Shown piece after piece: positions 1 to 13,493 of a stretch of 64,000 bases of DNA. Under the pieces are notes generated by a model. That model was not told where the DNA came from, searched no databases, and saw nothing but the letters and a program-made list of their open reading frames with translations. This DNA is from Lutjanus erythropterus (lineage: Eukaryota > Chordata > Actinopteri > Lutjaniformes > Lutjanidae). The stretch is taken from NCBI GenBank assembly GCA_020091685.1, contig CM034595.1:22491564-22555563 (forward strand), in the 5' to 3' direction. The position numbers and the translations under genes are program-made. Every line of letters starts with the position of its first letter. Position 1 is the first letter of the stretch.

Positions 1-3000
1 TTTATATGCAAATGATAAAAAATGTCTTTAAAATGGAAAATCTGAATTTTTTGTGCATTATGGTGTGTGATTGCCTCCATTACCGACACTGGCTTCACTG
101 CCTGTGATGAGGCTGAGAAACAAGTCAAAGAAAATGGCAGAGGAAATTAGTTTGAAGAAATATATCGATGGAAATATGATCTGAATATAAAAAAAAATGA
201 TTGTAATCCATAATCTTTGTACATCTCTGAACAGATGGGAGCTATAAGTACCTGTTGGGGCCACTGACCTTTACTGCTGTTGAAAATGAGCAGCTACCTG
301 CAGCTGTGCACACTTTTTCACATGACAGCACCGTGAGATCAGGCTTCAAATTATGAGGAGCTCTGTGTCAAAGAAGAAAGGATGGAATTTCATATTTCCA
401 CCCACTTCTCAACTGTTCACTGCAGGAGGAAGATAATAATAATAGTTTGGACAGCCATCTTAACCTGTTTTAGTTTAAATATTTAAAACAGAAAAACAGC
501 AATTTTAAGAGCATCTTGGACCATTATCAATAAAGCTGCTCAGAGACCTCATCATCTGCATCTGTTCAAACAACAAAATTATATTTGTATCAGATAGAAG
601 ACCAGATTTGGGTGTGGTTATGTTAAATAAATGATGTATTTTATAACCGAATATTCATTTGGCAATGGAATTATGGCACCTACGACGTATCAAAATGATT
701 TATGCATAGAATTAAATACATATGTTTTTACTTTTCATTTATCTCTCTCTCTTTTTATTTTTAGCTAAAAAAAGCTTTATGAACTGTCTGAATCCCACCA
801 CCACCTCCACTGTAACAGGAGGATATTGAAAAATTAGAAATGGAAAAAGTGTCTTATAAATCTTAAGATTCCAATTTGTGTTGGAAATAGAAACTCCTCA
901 GATATACAAGTAAATAAATTCTAAAAATCTTTGGAGCATTAAATCAGTGATTGATTGAGGTAGATTTGATCTTTTTTTTACCTATGCTGAGACAATCGTG
1001 GAGCTGACTTTTTCCATATAATAATAAGCAACATACAGATGTTTCCATCGCATTATTTGTGCTTTCCTGAATAACATATTCAGGTTTGGATTCCTCCCCA
1101 ACTGTCAGATTGTTTGAGGTTTCCTTGTCACCAGATGTTTGGCACTGAAGCTTAAAGTGTGTTGCACGCATCAAGATGAATCTGTTTTACTGTGAATTAA
1201 AGCTTAAAATGTAGCTGTAGATGTAAAAGTGTACTTCAAGCTTAGGATGAGAATCCTCTCTTGAATCGAAAACATGCAACCACTGACATTTTTATGAATT
1301 TTTAAGCACAGGTGTGTTTCTACAAACTCACATTGAGTTGGAGGCCCACTATGTAGGAAATCCAGCAGGACCAAATGATCTAACTCCCCTTGTTCAGAAC
1401 TGTTTTTTGGCTACAAACATTTGAACAAATTTTGTAAGTAACTAAAGTTTAACTCAGCACATTTGAAATCCTAGGCAACAAAGTTTATGCAAAAGGTTAT
1501 GTATAACAAAAGATGAGCACAATACAAACCTTGCAACAAGAGAGAGTATCATAATAAAAACAAAAGCAATTGGAGGCACCATAAATTAAAGTAGTGCACT
1601 TGACTCAACCATAGAAACACTTCAGGAGGTTTCGCAGTTCTTTTTCATCATCATTTCAGATAATCCAAAATTTATCCCTTGGAAACATCAAAATACACTC
1701 CTGACAGTCAGCTGTTAGTTCTAGCAAGTTGCTGCTGACAGCAAGCTGATCAAAATCACCGTGGACATACAGATTCTCACTTTCATGAGTATTTTCCTCT
1801 TAATCTAGAACATCTTTATATAAATCAGTTTGATCCAAGACAGGCCTGAATACTGTATCTCTAACCTGGCACAGAGAAGTGAGGATATTTCATGCCAAAG
1901 AACTTTTCTGTGCAGGTTCAGCAGCATTTGATGTTTAAATAGTGCAGACACCTGTGGTGCACGGACTTGATTTATGAGAGAACAAAAGGGTGGGATGGTT
2001 GTGTGTTTGATTTGGCAAAATTGCTTAAAATGTCTTTTTTGAGGATTTACTGATTACTGGTCATGCTTTCAGATGAACGGAAACTGCATTATTTATCTCT
2101 TATCTTCCAAAAATCAGTCAATAAAAGCTGTTTTGTGCATTTAAGAATGTCAGAAAGAAGATCTGAAATTTTAGTAGTCAATGAATTGTCTTTCTGTCTC
2201 TTAGGGAAACATTCATTTACAGGGATTTAAAGATTTTATCTTGAAATCATATAACAATACAAAGCTTTTGTCTGAGAAGTTAAATGATCTATGTCAAAAT
2301 TACAATGTGGAAACACTGTAATTTTGACATAGATCTTTTAACATTTGATGTACATTATATTTGGATAGCAGTGGACACAACAGAAGGAGTTGTACGCCTT
2401 AGGCTGTTTGGGAAAATGTTAAATGGATGCTTGTTTAAATCTGGTTGAAGGCTTGTGGACACGCACCATGTTTAAATTGGCAAATTACAGATTTCAACCG
2501 AAAATGTGAAGCCATAACAGGTCAGGGTTTCATCACAGTGAAAGGCACACTGGTCATGAAGATGACGCCATGATTTAGGCAGGCAATGTGACTGTATCCA
2601 GGACCAGCAGCGTCCTCTTCCAAAAGTGCACAGTCAAAAGAAAACATGTGCACCTTGTGTTTAACCTTTGTTGCGTGTGATGTGTGCCACCCAGGCTGCA
2701 GACAAGACACGGATCAGTGTGTTTTAGGGGAATACACAATGATGTCACAGACAGGAAAAGGCTGGGAAAGGCTTGGCACCTTTTAGGAATTGGCCGGATC
2801 CCCATTGGCTCAGCAGAAACGCTGTAATAATAAACAGGCAATCAGAAGGCAGCGTGAGCGTACACAAAGGCATTGCAAAACTTTGCAGATAATAAAAGCA
2901 GATTTTTCACTCGAGGGGGATGATTATTTGTGTTCTTCAGTTGTCCATAAATAGAGGGCCTCTCACAGGAAGTATAAACATACAGATGAAGTGGAGGGCA

Positions 3001-3240
3001 GCCGTAGTCCAACGCAGTGATTTCAAACATTCCTGTTTATGTTCAATCAAGACGGAGTATATATATAACTGTAGCCTCAGTCTGAGCATGAATTACAAAG
3101 GATTATTTTTTGAGGGAAGAGGGAAAAAGAATACCTCACTATAGAATGTAAACTGTTTGATGAGTGCTTCACTCATTCTGCAAAGTGAGCCACACATCTA
3201 GAAAAGTCCCGACAGACTGTGAAAAGTTAATTCAATTTAT
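1..3240. other. AT-rich non-coding DNA
   Basis: No gene seen. Apart from the hairpin at 2279-2342 the stretch is unremarkable. The short ORFs (under 90 codons) look random. Confidence 0.6.
2279..2342. repeat. Near-perfect hairpin, 26-nt arms
   Basis: Arms 2279-2304 and 2317-2342 are complementary except for one mismatch, with a 12-nt loop. The inner 19 bp (GATCTATGTCAAAATTACA) pair perfectly. No other structure explains it. Confidence 0.85.
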
Positions 3241-3870
3241 GGTCACACTTTATTTTACAAGACGTAACAAGCCATACTTTGTATCAAATTAGACAAAAAT
3301 TAGAAATGATATGTTTTTTTTTTTTATTAGGCAGTGTTAGACCCTTTATCAGACCCATTAGACTTTATTAGAGGGTCATTTAGGACTCATTACAACAGGA
3401 ATGTACTATAAACTCATCTATCATATCATATATCTGCTACTTCACCATTTAAAAACAGAACGTGAAACAATTCTACTAAGTAAAGGCCAACATTACTGTG
3501 GTAGAGGATTTCGCCTATGTGTGACTGCACAGGCTTATTATAATGCTGTAGGTAAATAATGTGATTTGATCAAAGAGGTAGGCACTGGTCTTGACTAATC
3601 TGCCAGTTTTACAGGACCAGCCAAAGAAGGCGTGTCTGACATAGTAGATATATGATTTCACTTTAGTTTACATTACAGTTCTGTTCTAATGTGTCCCTAA
3701 TTACACTCTAATAAAGTCTAATAAGGGTCTAACAGTAGGGAACAATACATTTTAGTTTGCAGTTCAGTTCTGTTGTTACTCTAATAAAAGAATAAATGGT
3801 GTAATAAAGGTTCTAATACTGTCTTAATACAACTTGTTAAGTCTTAGTAGTTTACTGTAAAGTGCAAACC
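3241..3870. mobile_element. Foldback element with GGTCACACTTTATTTTAC ends
   Basis: The left end is GGTCACACTTTATTTTACAA; the right end, reverse-complemented, starts GGTTTGCACTTTACAGTAAA. The interior is full of CTAATA/TTAGAC words in both orientations. It is a familiar short teleost DNA repeat with no coding capacity. Confidence 0.6.
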
Positions 3871-5153
3871 AAATTATTGTAGGTTGAAGTTGGGTAATTT
3901 GGGACACTTTGTGTTTGATTATGAAACCACTCCTAATTCTGAAGACAACCTTAAGTGTTACTTTCGGAACTTGTCAGAGGTCTCTGTTGTATTTCTATGA
4001 AGAACATATGTTGCCAAGTAAAATACTTTACCAACTTTGGGCCCACAAACAGCTCAACTACCCCTATCTCACTCCAATGACATGTTCAAGTAAAATGGGA
4101 CAGTCGCCAATGGTTAAAAAGGGCACCATGAAATTCAGCTTTATCGAAGAAGAATTGTATTTCATTTTAGTTTGTTTTTGAATGGTAAAACAGTTAATAA
4201 CATGTAACATCCTGTAACCATTTTTGGTGTTATACCCTCAACATTTTAGCTGCACAAGTCTTATTACCAAAAGGAGAAAGTCAACATGCCACATGTCTTA
4301 CTTTGCAATTTCCATCATAGTTATTTGGTGATTGGCTGCTAATATTTAAAGAGCCCAAGATATAAAACTTTATTTTTACTGTTTCACCTGAATTACCTGA
4401 CATCCTAAATTCAAAATCATGCTCTTTTAATAAACATGTTACCATATGAGTGTTGTTAAAAATCTCACCTGATTTAAAGCAACTTCCTTCTGGATGTGAG
4501 CAGAGGCAGAGAACAATTTGTCCCTCATTGGGGTGAAACATGCACTCATTGTGTATTGCCCCGGGGGTTAATAGGGCTCTAATGATGCAGCATCCCTGCT
4601 TCTGTCCCTGAGGGTGCTCCACTCCTGGGGTATTAATCCCATTGTCTTCATTAACCTGCTGGCCCACCAGTCCCACCAATGCTGAATACCAGGACTCTTA
4701 TGTCCCGCTGATAATTAATGTGAGTTACAATGATCTCTTTATTCTTTCTGAATCACCTTAAAGACTTTATTCTTATCCAGTTTAGTGAATTCTTAGCAGG
4801 CAGCAGCGGTATGTGGGTGCACGGAAAATCTAATTGATCATCACTTCACAGAGCTGCTCTAACACAGTCTGTGGTGTTTCATCATTTTAGTAGGATGGAA
4901 AGGGACATACACAACTGAACACAACACTTCTTCACAATTTGTGAAGAGTTGGTTGCTATAATTTAGTTAATATATTACTTTAACTTTCAGATATACAAAC
5001 AAGTACAAAACGGACCATCAGACTACATCAGATCAAAGTAAAAGGCTACCACACACACACTAAAGAAACATAGGGGAATCACACCCCAAACAAAGACAGC
5101 ATAATAATTTTTATACTTTCATATATGTACTGCAGTATCAGAAACATTTAGAC
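3871..5153. other. Non-coding DNA
   Basis: Two ORFs (3909-4181 plus, 4281-4679 minus) have no recognisable protein likeness and no clear splice or start context. Nothing else seen. Confidence 0.5.
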
Positions 5154-5912
5154 CAGTGGTGTAAAACATATGGCCCGTAGGCCAGACCTTGTCTCCAAAA
5201 GGTTCTAATGATTTTGGTAAGTGTAAATCTGCAGAGCATTAATTCCAGACAAGAATTTGAAATGTATCAACCACTGTGCAAAATATTGTCAATCAGCAGC
5301 TTCAGTCCAAAGTTATTTGTATCAGACGTCTATCCTAAAACAATACTGGTGGAACCTTGTTCCTAAGGCGTTACCAAAACATTTGACTTATACATAATTT
5401 ATAAGGCAGAGGAAAAAGAAAGTTTCTCCCTCATGAGCTTCCACTTTAGTTGGTGTTGTTTGGTGAGGCAGCATTACTACACAGGAGTGGAAAATCAAAA
5501 GAATTTCTAGATCTCGATGAGTTGGGCGAATCTTAAAGAGGTAAAATACTATATTGTTGCTTGCTTCCAGAATACATAAATGTTTTGTGCGTTTGTAGAA
5601 ACACTGTGATCTATCTATCGCAATGCAAATGTAATGATGGTAGATTGACTGAATGTGGAAAAACTGAGACATTGTTGAAATTGAACTTATTTTTCTTATT
5701 ACATCTCAAGCTGTTCAGCATCTGTTTTGTAAATAGACAGTTCATCACTTGTGGATGTTTTCAGAAGGTACTTTTATTTCTTTACACTGAAAAAGGAAAA
5801 AAATTGGAGGTTTTGTTATTTGTAGGTTATTATGCAATTGTTTTACTGGTCCAGCCCACTTGAGATCAGATTGGAATGTATGTGGCCCATAAGTTAAAAT
5901 GAGCTCGACACA
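5154..5912. mobile_element. hAT-like non-autonomous element
   Basis: The left end reads CAGTGGTGTAAAACATATGG with GGCCCGTAGGCCAGA just inside. The right end contains TGTGGCCCATAAGTTAAAAT and GAGCTCGACACA, the inverse of the common CAGTGGTGTCAAACTCA teleost terminus. No transposase was seen. Confidence 0.6.
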
Positions 5913-8544
5913 AAGAAATATGGATGCTATATTTGATAACACATACACATCACAGCATGTACAAAAATGCAGCAAAATTAAAACTGGCAGTTGAGGGTCA
6001 TGTCGTTTATCAAGTCAAAGCTAACTTTCAACATCAATCAATAACAATTTGCTGTGAAGAATCCACTTGAAAATCCTCCTCCTGCTTGTAGAGTAAATTA
6101 AAGAGGGAACTTTGCAACAAAAGTCTAGATGATTGTGTTTACTCTTAAGTAGCATTTAATAATAATAAAAAAAATAATAAAAAAATAAGCCGTGACTTAT
6201 GGTATGCAGAATGAATGTGACATTTTATTTTCTTTAATCATCTTTTAAATTGTTGCCATAACGCCAGTAACTGGGCAGTAAACAGGATTATTTTTTATAT
6301 GTGTTGCTTTAGGCAGGTTCTCACCTGGCTTTAATGTTCTATATAAGTTATGACTCATCATGTATTTCCTCACATCCCAGCAGGAGCGTCGGTGCTGGAC
6401 GCTGACTCTTCAGACGTGGCGTCAGGATGCTTCAGTCTGCTCCCTGATCGAGGAGCCACCTGGTCAGATGACCCAGAGGACGAGGACATCAAGAACAACA
6501 GTAACAATATAAAGTTTGTTTGGTATTTTGATGCAAAAGCAGCCATGATGGTTGTTAAGCTAATAAAAAAAAGTCAATTATTAAAAACATTTTGTCAGAA
6601 TAGGATGTATTTCTCTGATAAGAGAAAATGTATTATAACTATTATTGGTGTAAATATGTATATTTAAAAATTACACATATTTAAAAAGCGCATATTTCTA
6701 CATTTCCCTGTATATCAAAGTGAAAAACTACAGTTTTTTTTAGCCCAGGTTAATAGCCTGAGCAGTTATCAGGAATATAACAGTGAAGTGTGTCTGAGAG
6801 CCCATTAAGAACCCACTGATAATCTCAGTGTAAGACAACGTAAACCTCATCTTATCTCCATGTCATCAGGGTGCTGGCTTTGTCCTCCACAACAGAGGAC
6901 CGGCTGTTTGTGACCTTAGTGCTAAATCAAGTTCAAAGAGGACCACTGGTGTTTGGCAGATAGTTTTACACCAGGGCAGTGGGAGAACAGTGTGTTTGGT
7001 CAACCTCTGGCTCCCCCTTTGATTCGCAGCTCTCTGTGACCTCTGGCAGAGCAACACCACTTGAGGCGCTTCATTCAGACACAATGGCCAGTCTGATAAG
7101 ATCTGGGCGATAACTGACTTGACTTTTAATCTCTATTCAGTTAACCAAATTATTTTTAGTACAAAGGTTCCATCTATTGCACATTAAGAAATTCTTTTGG
7201 CAACCTCACATAGAGCAATCCCAGTCGATTCAAAGACAGAAATTAGATTAGGGAAATAATGTAAATTGAGGAATTAATCCACATTGAGTCAACTCTGTCA
7301 CAAAAACATTTATTAATTCCTGTATGTGAATGCTAATTAATTCAGATGATCATACAAATTGAATAAATTTGTTTTATTTTGCTCCAAATGTTGAGAGTTT
7401 GTTTAAAAGTTTTCATTTAAACCTGTAACATCACAATTGCACAATTGTATAAAATCCTTTTGGAAGTGGATGTTGTTCATTGATGGCATATGTTTCTTTT
7501 TGTTTTTATCCAAGGGATATAAAAGAGGAAATAAAACTTGAATCACTGACGCAATGAATCAAATCCTTGTTTATCATTTGAACGACCTACTTTGGTGCAG
7601 CTGATTGGCAGCGATTCACTTTTCCCTTTTTAAAATATATGAACAAGATGTCAGAAGAACCGCAGCATCTAGCGTGTGAAAGCAGCAGCAGTTTAGTCTG
7701 GGCCATGTTCTGCTGTTTTTGAACCAAATAGTCTGGTACCGGTGTACATTATCCAAGAGCAAAGAAATACATGTGGCACATTAACTTTCCGCGGACGACG
7801 TCTGAACACAACTGGAAACCAATCAGGAAAAACAGCGCTGTGTTTATTTTGTATTACATTGTATTATCACATTATAAGAATGAATAATGTATTGTGTTTA
7901 GACTGTTTTTTTAGGAGACAATTCAAAGTATTAATAAAATCATACTTTTCTGAAGCGGAGAGAATGGCTGATTATTTCACAATGCATGCACTTTCCTGTG
8001 CTTTTTATGGAGAGCTTTATTGTTTGGAAGAAAAAAGTACAGTTGCATGTGATTTCATTGTAAAAGTCACATTTAGTGGAATCAACTAATCCTCTCTCAT
8101 TAAAGTAACACAAATATGCTAGTTTTATTTGTTCAAGTTCATTAAACTTGAAATATCTACTATTTATTTTCAGAAGACTGCAAAACCTATAAACATTAGT
8201 TCTTCTCACTTGAAGCCTTTTGACTTGAAATATAATGAGTAGAATGAATGTACTGCACAGAGTTCAATCAACCTGATTAAATTGAGTTTTTGAATTGAAC
8301 TGATATTCCCAGAATGCATTGTTTGACAATTAAAACTCTCCTAAGACCTTTCTTTTTATTGTTGGAAGAAACATATGCAATGAAACTCCCTGTGTGTTTC
8401 GTCAGATTTGTTTTCACAATAAAGAAAACACCGCAAACTTTATTTAATACCTACAATTTAATAAATTCACTGGATGCAGTTTCACATACTGTCTTTGTGC
8501 CAATGCTGGAACAAAGTAGTTTCGACAGGAGCAGCATTGTTCAG
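5913..8544. other. Non-coding DNA around the exon-like segment
   Basis: Apart from 6382-6505 and a degenerate repeat near 8130-8330, I see nothing definite. Confidence 0.5.
6382..6505 (+). other. Exon-like open segment of unknown origin
   Basis: It is preceded by a pyrimidine-containing tract and CACATCCCAGCAG, a plausible acceptor. It encodes on the plus strand an acidic segment with SVLDADSSDVASGC and ATWSDDPEDEDIKNN, then ACA|GTAACA, a possible donor. It is markedly GC-richer than its flanks. I do not recognise the protein. It could be an exon of an unidentified gene, a gene fragment, or chance; HDAC9 does not match on either strand. Confidence 0.25.
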
Positions 8545-8830
8545 AAACGTTTGATACCGTTACCAATACCTTGGCTTTGATACCAGTTCCTGATTTTTTT
8601 TTTTTATACCAATTTTAGAAATTCCATTTTAACAAAAAGAACTCTTCTCACTCACTTCACTCAGTAAAATGAAGAAACTGATGGAATATCGGTACAGAAC
8701 TGAAGTATATAAAGATATATATAACTGTCAAAACTCTTTAGGTATCGAATGACAAGACATTTTTCAATACTCGAAAAATACTCAAAAGCACTTTGGTCAG
8801 TACCACAAAAGTATCGAGGTTCGGTAAGAG
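8545..8830. repeat. GATACC/GGTATCGA interspersed repeat
   Basis: TTTGATACCGTTACCAATAC near the left and AAAGTATCGAGGTTCGG at the right form degenerate inverted ends around GGTATCGAATGACAAGAC. A familiar teleost repeat type, no genes. Confidence 0.5.
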
Positions 8831-10574
8831 CAGCTGCAGATGGAAGTTCTTTATGTGAAATTAAGAATTGACTTTTCAAACCTGTAAAAGGAAATAAAAA
8901 TTTTTGTAGTGTTATCTGAAGTACAAATGCATTAGTTTGTTTGAAAAGTTTATTTGTGGTGAATCATTGCAAAATAACCCCAACTTGTCTTTCCAAAATC
9001 AGTCAACCTAAAATTTTACTTTAGGCTGTACACTAACTTTGTTAAGATGAAACAAGTTTATTCCTAGTGTCTGGTGCAAAGTTAGTGAGACCATCAAAAA
9101 AACAACATCTAACAGGACGAAGAGGTTCTTCATTGTAACCTTGACAAAATAGCGTAGAAAGCTGGGCTTTCAACTGTCCTTGGGAACATATGTTTAAGTG
9201 AGTAATTCTGAAAAATTTCACAATAGAAATGTCTGTCAGAGTATCAGATGTGCTGCAGTGAGTCACCTTCTCTCATGCACGCATGGGTTTGCTCTGTTGT
9301 ATTCATATTATGTGTTATTTTGGTTCATTCCCTGACCTTTAACACTTGCCCCAGAGAGATGCAAATGCCCAAAGAACATAATGGCTCCCTTCCTGTGTAA
9401 AAACTAGGCCGTAAAGGAAGATAATTAGGGTTGTCATGACAACGGGGTCCAGCAGGCTGACGGTGCCGTGTTCGCTTGCAGAACTTCAAACGGTATCAAA
9501 GCTCCACGAGGGCTGGTACACACGAGCTCTGGTTTGAATTAGGGAGCGACTTCCACAGTCTCTCCCTTCAAATTCAAGATCAATATGGAACACCCCCTTC
9601 AAAAAAAAGGAGAAAAGGGAGAAAAGGGCCCAGCTAGTCCTCATCCAGACAGACCTAGAGATCTGGATTTCATTACAGACAATTATCTTATCTGTTTCAT
9701 CTCAATGCTGCCCCAAGGGTTGGCAGGCAGACCAGTGGGCTCTTTGCAGTTTGAGAAAGCCTGCAGCCAGCCAGAGGCCTGTGGATCAGGTCATTAAAAC
9801 ACTCCTGCCCCTGCTGCTAGTGATAAAATATTTTCATGCTTTTGTAAATAGATTTTCTTCTTTCAACCCCACAGGACACAAAAAACACAACTTTTCTTCT
9901 CTGGATATCCCAGCATAAGGATGTCCTAAATTCTGAGAGGAGACAGCCAAAACATTGTTAGCTTTGCTCTCAGGTGAAGCTGCATGAGCGTGTCTGTACT
10001 GTTGATTTTCACCTTCTAACCTGTGGCTGTGCTTCATCATCAACGTGGAGCTTGGTTGCTCCACTGCCCGATTGTCTGGTTATGGCCAGTGTCACGGCAT
10101 GTGGCAAGGACACCTGTCAAAGCAGCATGTTCGGTACAATTATAGCCTGAACAGCACTACTCTTCACTGAAGGATGAGTAAAAACTGTGCTTCAGAAATA
10201 AGATTAGCTCATCATGCTGTCTAGAAGCCACTATTAATTGTCTTGTGTGTAAGTTTTGCAGGAATTTATTGGCAAAATATGGTTAAAATTAATTAAATAT
10301 AATATTGTTTTAATTAGCGTATAATCACCTGAAAATAAGAATCAAAGTGTTTTCATCACCTTAGAATGAGCGTTTACATCTGATGGCGTGGGTCCTCCTC
10401 CACAGGCATATTGCACTGGCTCTAGATTTGGCCTTTTTTTCTAAGGACACCATAGTTTCTCTTACACATTTCCTGTTTCCTGCACTTAGATATGCTTTGT
10501 GCTAGATTAATATATGTTGAAAAGAAAAACTTTTGAAGATGCATCAAAGGTGTCGCTGCTGTAAAAGAGATATA

Positions 10575-10690
10575 GTGACATCTTAAGTTAGCTCATGTTA
10601 GCAAAATGCAAAACTAGCTACCTCGTGATTGATGTAGATTAACTAGCTAGTTACAAAGCATTTTGCTAACATTAGCTATCAGATGTAAAT
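10575..10690. repeat. Imperfect inverted repeat around GCATTTTGCTAAC
   Basis: AGCTCATGTTAGCAAAATGC near 10590 pairs with GCATTTTGCTAACATTAGCT near 10658, separated by about 40 bp. Probably a piece of a foldback element. Confidence 0.5.
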
Positions 10691-11028
10691 AGCCAGCCAC
10701 ATGGGACATACAAATTATTTTTAGACTATGTATAATTAATTTGCAACATTTCTTTAAGGAATTTCATGCCCCATGATCATTTTGCAGATTGTTTTTTTTA
10801 TCAGCATCATAAGGAAATAATATGTCAGGCAAATCAAATTTTAGTTGATGCCCGTGTATCTGCTGAGCATTGTTTAACTGTAAAGATTATGCACCCACAG
10901 GACCATGGTCCCGAATTAATACCATAATCTTTCCGAAGACTAAAAACAACATGGTGTGGTTTTATGGAGGTGATTTGCCGGCCTGTTTCTTGGCCAACTG
11001 CAGTAACTTTCTGGAGTTTCCGCTGGGT

Positions 11029-11056
11029 TTTTTTTTTTTTTTTTTTTTTGTTTAGT

Positions 11057-11098
<42 letters not shown>
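11029..11098 (+). repeat. Poly(T) followed by (TC)n microsatellite
   Basis: A T-run of roughly 20 bases at about 11029-11049 is followed by T-rich DNA and an uninterrupted CT run at about 11061-11097. Confidence 0.9.
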
Positions 11099-11101
<3 letters not shown>

Positions 11102-11199
11102 GGCAAAGACAAACAACATATCCTTTTTAAACTTAGTTTTTTGTGCGTATTGAACAAATGAGATGTGGTGGTACTGAGCTGGTGATTATTTTTTGCTAT

Positions 11200-11345
11200 C
11201 TTAGAAACATAGATATTCTTGTATATTCTGGTTCTTTCACTCTGTTTCCAGTCTTTGTGCTAAGCTAAGCTAACAGGCTGGCCAAAGTGTCATATTTATC
11301 ATATAGGCATGAGAGTGGTATCAATCTTCTCAAGTACGTCTGGCG
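11200..11345 (+). repeat. GCTAAGCTAAGCTAAC repeat (copy 1)
   Basis: Contains CAGTCTTTGTGCTAAGCTAA followed by GCTAACAGGCTGGC, a word string shared with the copy at 18790-18945. Confidence 0.55.
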
Positions 11346-12920
11346 AAATCTTTCCAAAATATCAAGTTATTTCTTTAAACATGTCAAGCATGCTCAGGCT
11401 CTGACAACCACAAGCACTTGCTCTCTTTGTGAGGGCTGAAGGGACAGTTTAGGTAATCTGGTATAGTTTGTCTCAGAAAATAGTTGCTTATTCAAGGAAG
11501 GGATGCCCTTTGTGGTTGAATTGGGGGGTTGGCAAAGGAGCAGAGAGGGATATGAGGCCCATGCAGGACCTGGAGCTGAAATTGAGAACCCTCCTCATCA
11601 GGGGTTAGGGATCATGGGCAGAGACTTCCCTTCATCACAGCCAAGCTGGGAAATGCAGAGGACAGCACGGGTCAGCCCTGACAGCCCGCTGTGTGCTGTT
11701 ACCATGGCAAACATCCCAAGGGCCAAAGAAAATAGATGACAAGTACAATAATACGAGGTGTAATCACGAAGGTCAGTTGCCTGCAATGTGCTGCCTTCCA
11801 CTCTCAAGGCCCCATATTCTTCAAAAGTGAAAAAAGTTGGTGTACTTTAAGGGAAAATTACTCAGTAATGTGGTCATTTTTCCTCCATGCCTCTAGAAAT
11901 CAGGAAACCTTGAGGGACATGCTCTAGAGACTCTCCATGAGCAGCCACTGAGAGATTCCAGTCCACTTCCATCGCAAGATATTTACTTTCCGGTTCTTTG
12001 TACTGGGTGCCCTGCAGATGGAATCTAGCATCCTCTTTAAGGGGAAATTTTATGACTTATTAACTGTCAACAGTTCATAACCTCCAAGGAGCTATTAAAC
12101 TTTCTCCTGTGGTCACAGCAGAAATGCCCGTGTTTGAATTGGACTGGGAAGATATTTGAATGTTTTTGCTCTTCTCCGCCCTCCGTGCAAGTGCAACAAA
12201 ATGCTCAAATCAGCTTAAACATCATTGTGTCAAGATAAGGATAATAATGTGTTTGCTTTGTTTTGAAATTACAGAGGTCATAGTGTGGATGTTTTGTGTA
12301 AGAACACATCAAAGAAAACACAGTGAGGAGACAAGAATGCTTAGTGATGATACAACCCTGCAAATATTTAATAACCAATAACCAGCCATGCAGTTCTTAA
12401 AAATAATAGGATAATAATAATGATAAGATTTCTTCCTATAATTTAATTCCTTCCACTGCAGGTGAATAACTCCAACATTCTCCTCATCCTCCATCTCCTT
12501 CTCTCCTCTCCTTTTTTTTCCACATTGAGCTATATCATAGATATTTTTATACTCGAGAAATGGTGTCAGCGGTGTGACTAAATCATTTATCACCAGCCAA
12601 AAACAACCAGGATGAATAATTGAGTCCAGATGTAGCTGATTCAAGCTTGATACCAGGGTTCATTTCCTGTCTGTGCTCTGTAAGACAACCTATTACACCT
12701 CCCAGGCAGCTGCCGGGTATGCTGGCCCAGTCTGAATATCAACACTCCTCAGGTGTCAGTGCAAGAATCACACAACACACAAATCCTATAGCCCCCTATT
12801 TTTATGACATATACCCCAACACTGATATATATAGTAACTGTATGTCCTGTTTTATTCATGCTTTAATTACATATTAACCACGGTTAAGCAGTGGTGGAAT
12901 GTAAAAAAGTAAATGTGTTC

Positions 12921-13060
12921 AAGTATTTATTTATTTATTTATTTAGGATCCCCATTATTTATTACTGCAGTAACAACTATTCTTCCTGGGGTCCACACAA
13001 AAGAAGACACTCAAACATCACATTATGCAAAATAATCCTAAAATGCCTCCATAGTGCTCA
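12921..13060 (+). mobile_element. LINE-like remnant
   Basis: TTTATTTATTTAGGATCCCC followed by CTTCCTGGGGTCCACAC matches the tail of a common teleost retroelement. It appears to have inserted into a repeat end (GCAGTGGTGGAATGT, 12889-12903). Confidence 0.5.
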
Positions 13061-13395
13061 TCAGGAGTAATCCAAGTCTCCTAAAAGCCAGAAATGCCGT
13101 TCATTTGCATGCACACATGGTCACACCACACACGCATGGTTCAGATGTGTACACACACATGTGAATGCAGCTCCAAGCAAAGAATCTACAGTGAAGATTC
13201 AGGCTAAAAACATGGTGGAAATGACCTCTTTCAGCTCAATTTAGCACGTCGAGGCTTTGGGAGACTTGGATTATGCCAGTATGGATGCATGTTGTGTTTT
13301 TTTGTTTGTTTGTTCTTTTTGATTGAAAACTGATCACCATTCACTTAAACTGTTCAGGAGACTTTCCAGCACTGTTTTCCTGTGAAACTCCAGCA

Positions 13396-13493
13396 GTGTT
13401 ACGTGGACTAAGAAACTGAACCTGACTTTAAATTGACATGAGGGTGAGTAGATAATGACTAAATTTTCATTTTTGGGTGAACTATCCCTTTAA
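13396..13493 (-). mobile_element. Truncated TTAA element end
   Basis: On the minus strand the sequence starts TTAAAGGGATAGTTCACCC and continues AAAAATGAAAATTTAGTC, a very common teleost repeat terminus. The matching other end was not found nearby. Confidence 0.6.

Larger units (their letters stand above)
8831..12920. other. Non-coding DNA with simple repeats
   Basis: Holds the inverted repeat at 10575-10690, the T/TC tract at 11029-11098 and the repeat at 11200-11345. The part at 9400-9800 is GC-richer and unique-looking (GGTTGTCATGACAACGG near 9428-9444, an inverted GTTGTCATGACAAC), possibly regulatory. No gene recognised. Confidence 0.5.

Noticed and set aside
10834-11161. Lys/Arg-Glu or Phe/Leu-Ser repeat ORFs
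   Set aside because: Artefacts of the poly(T) and (TC)n simple repeats.
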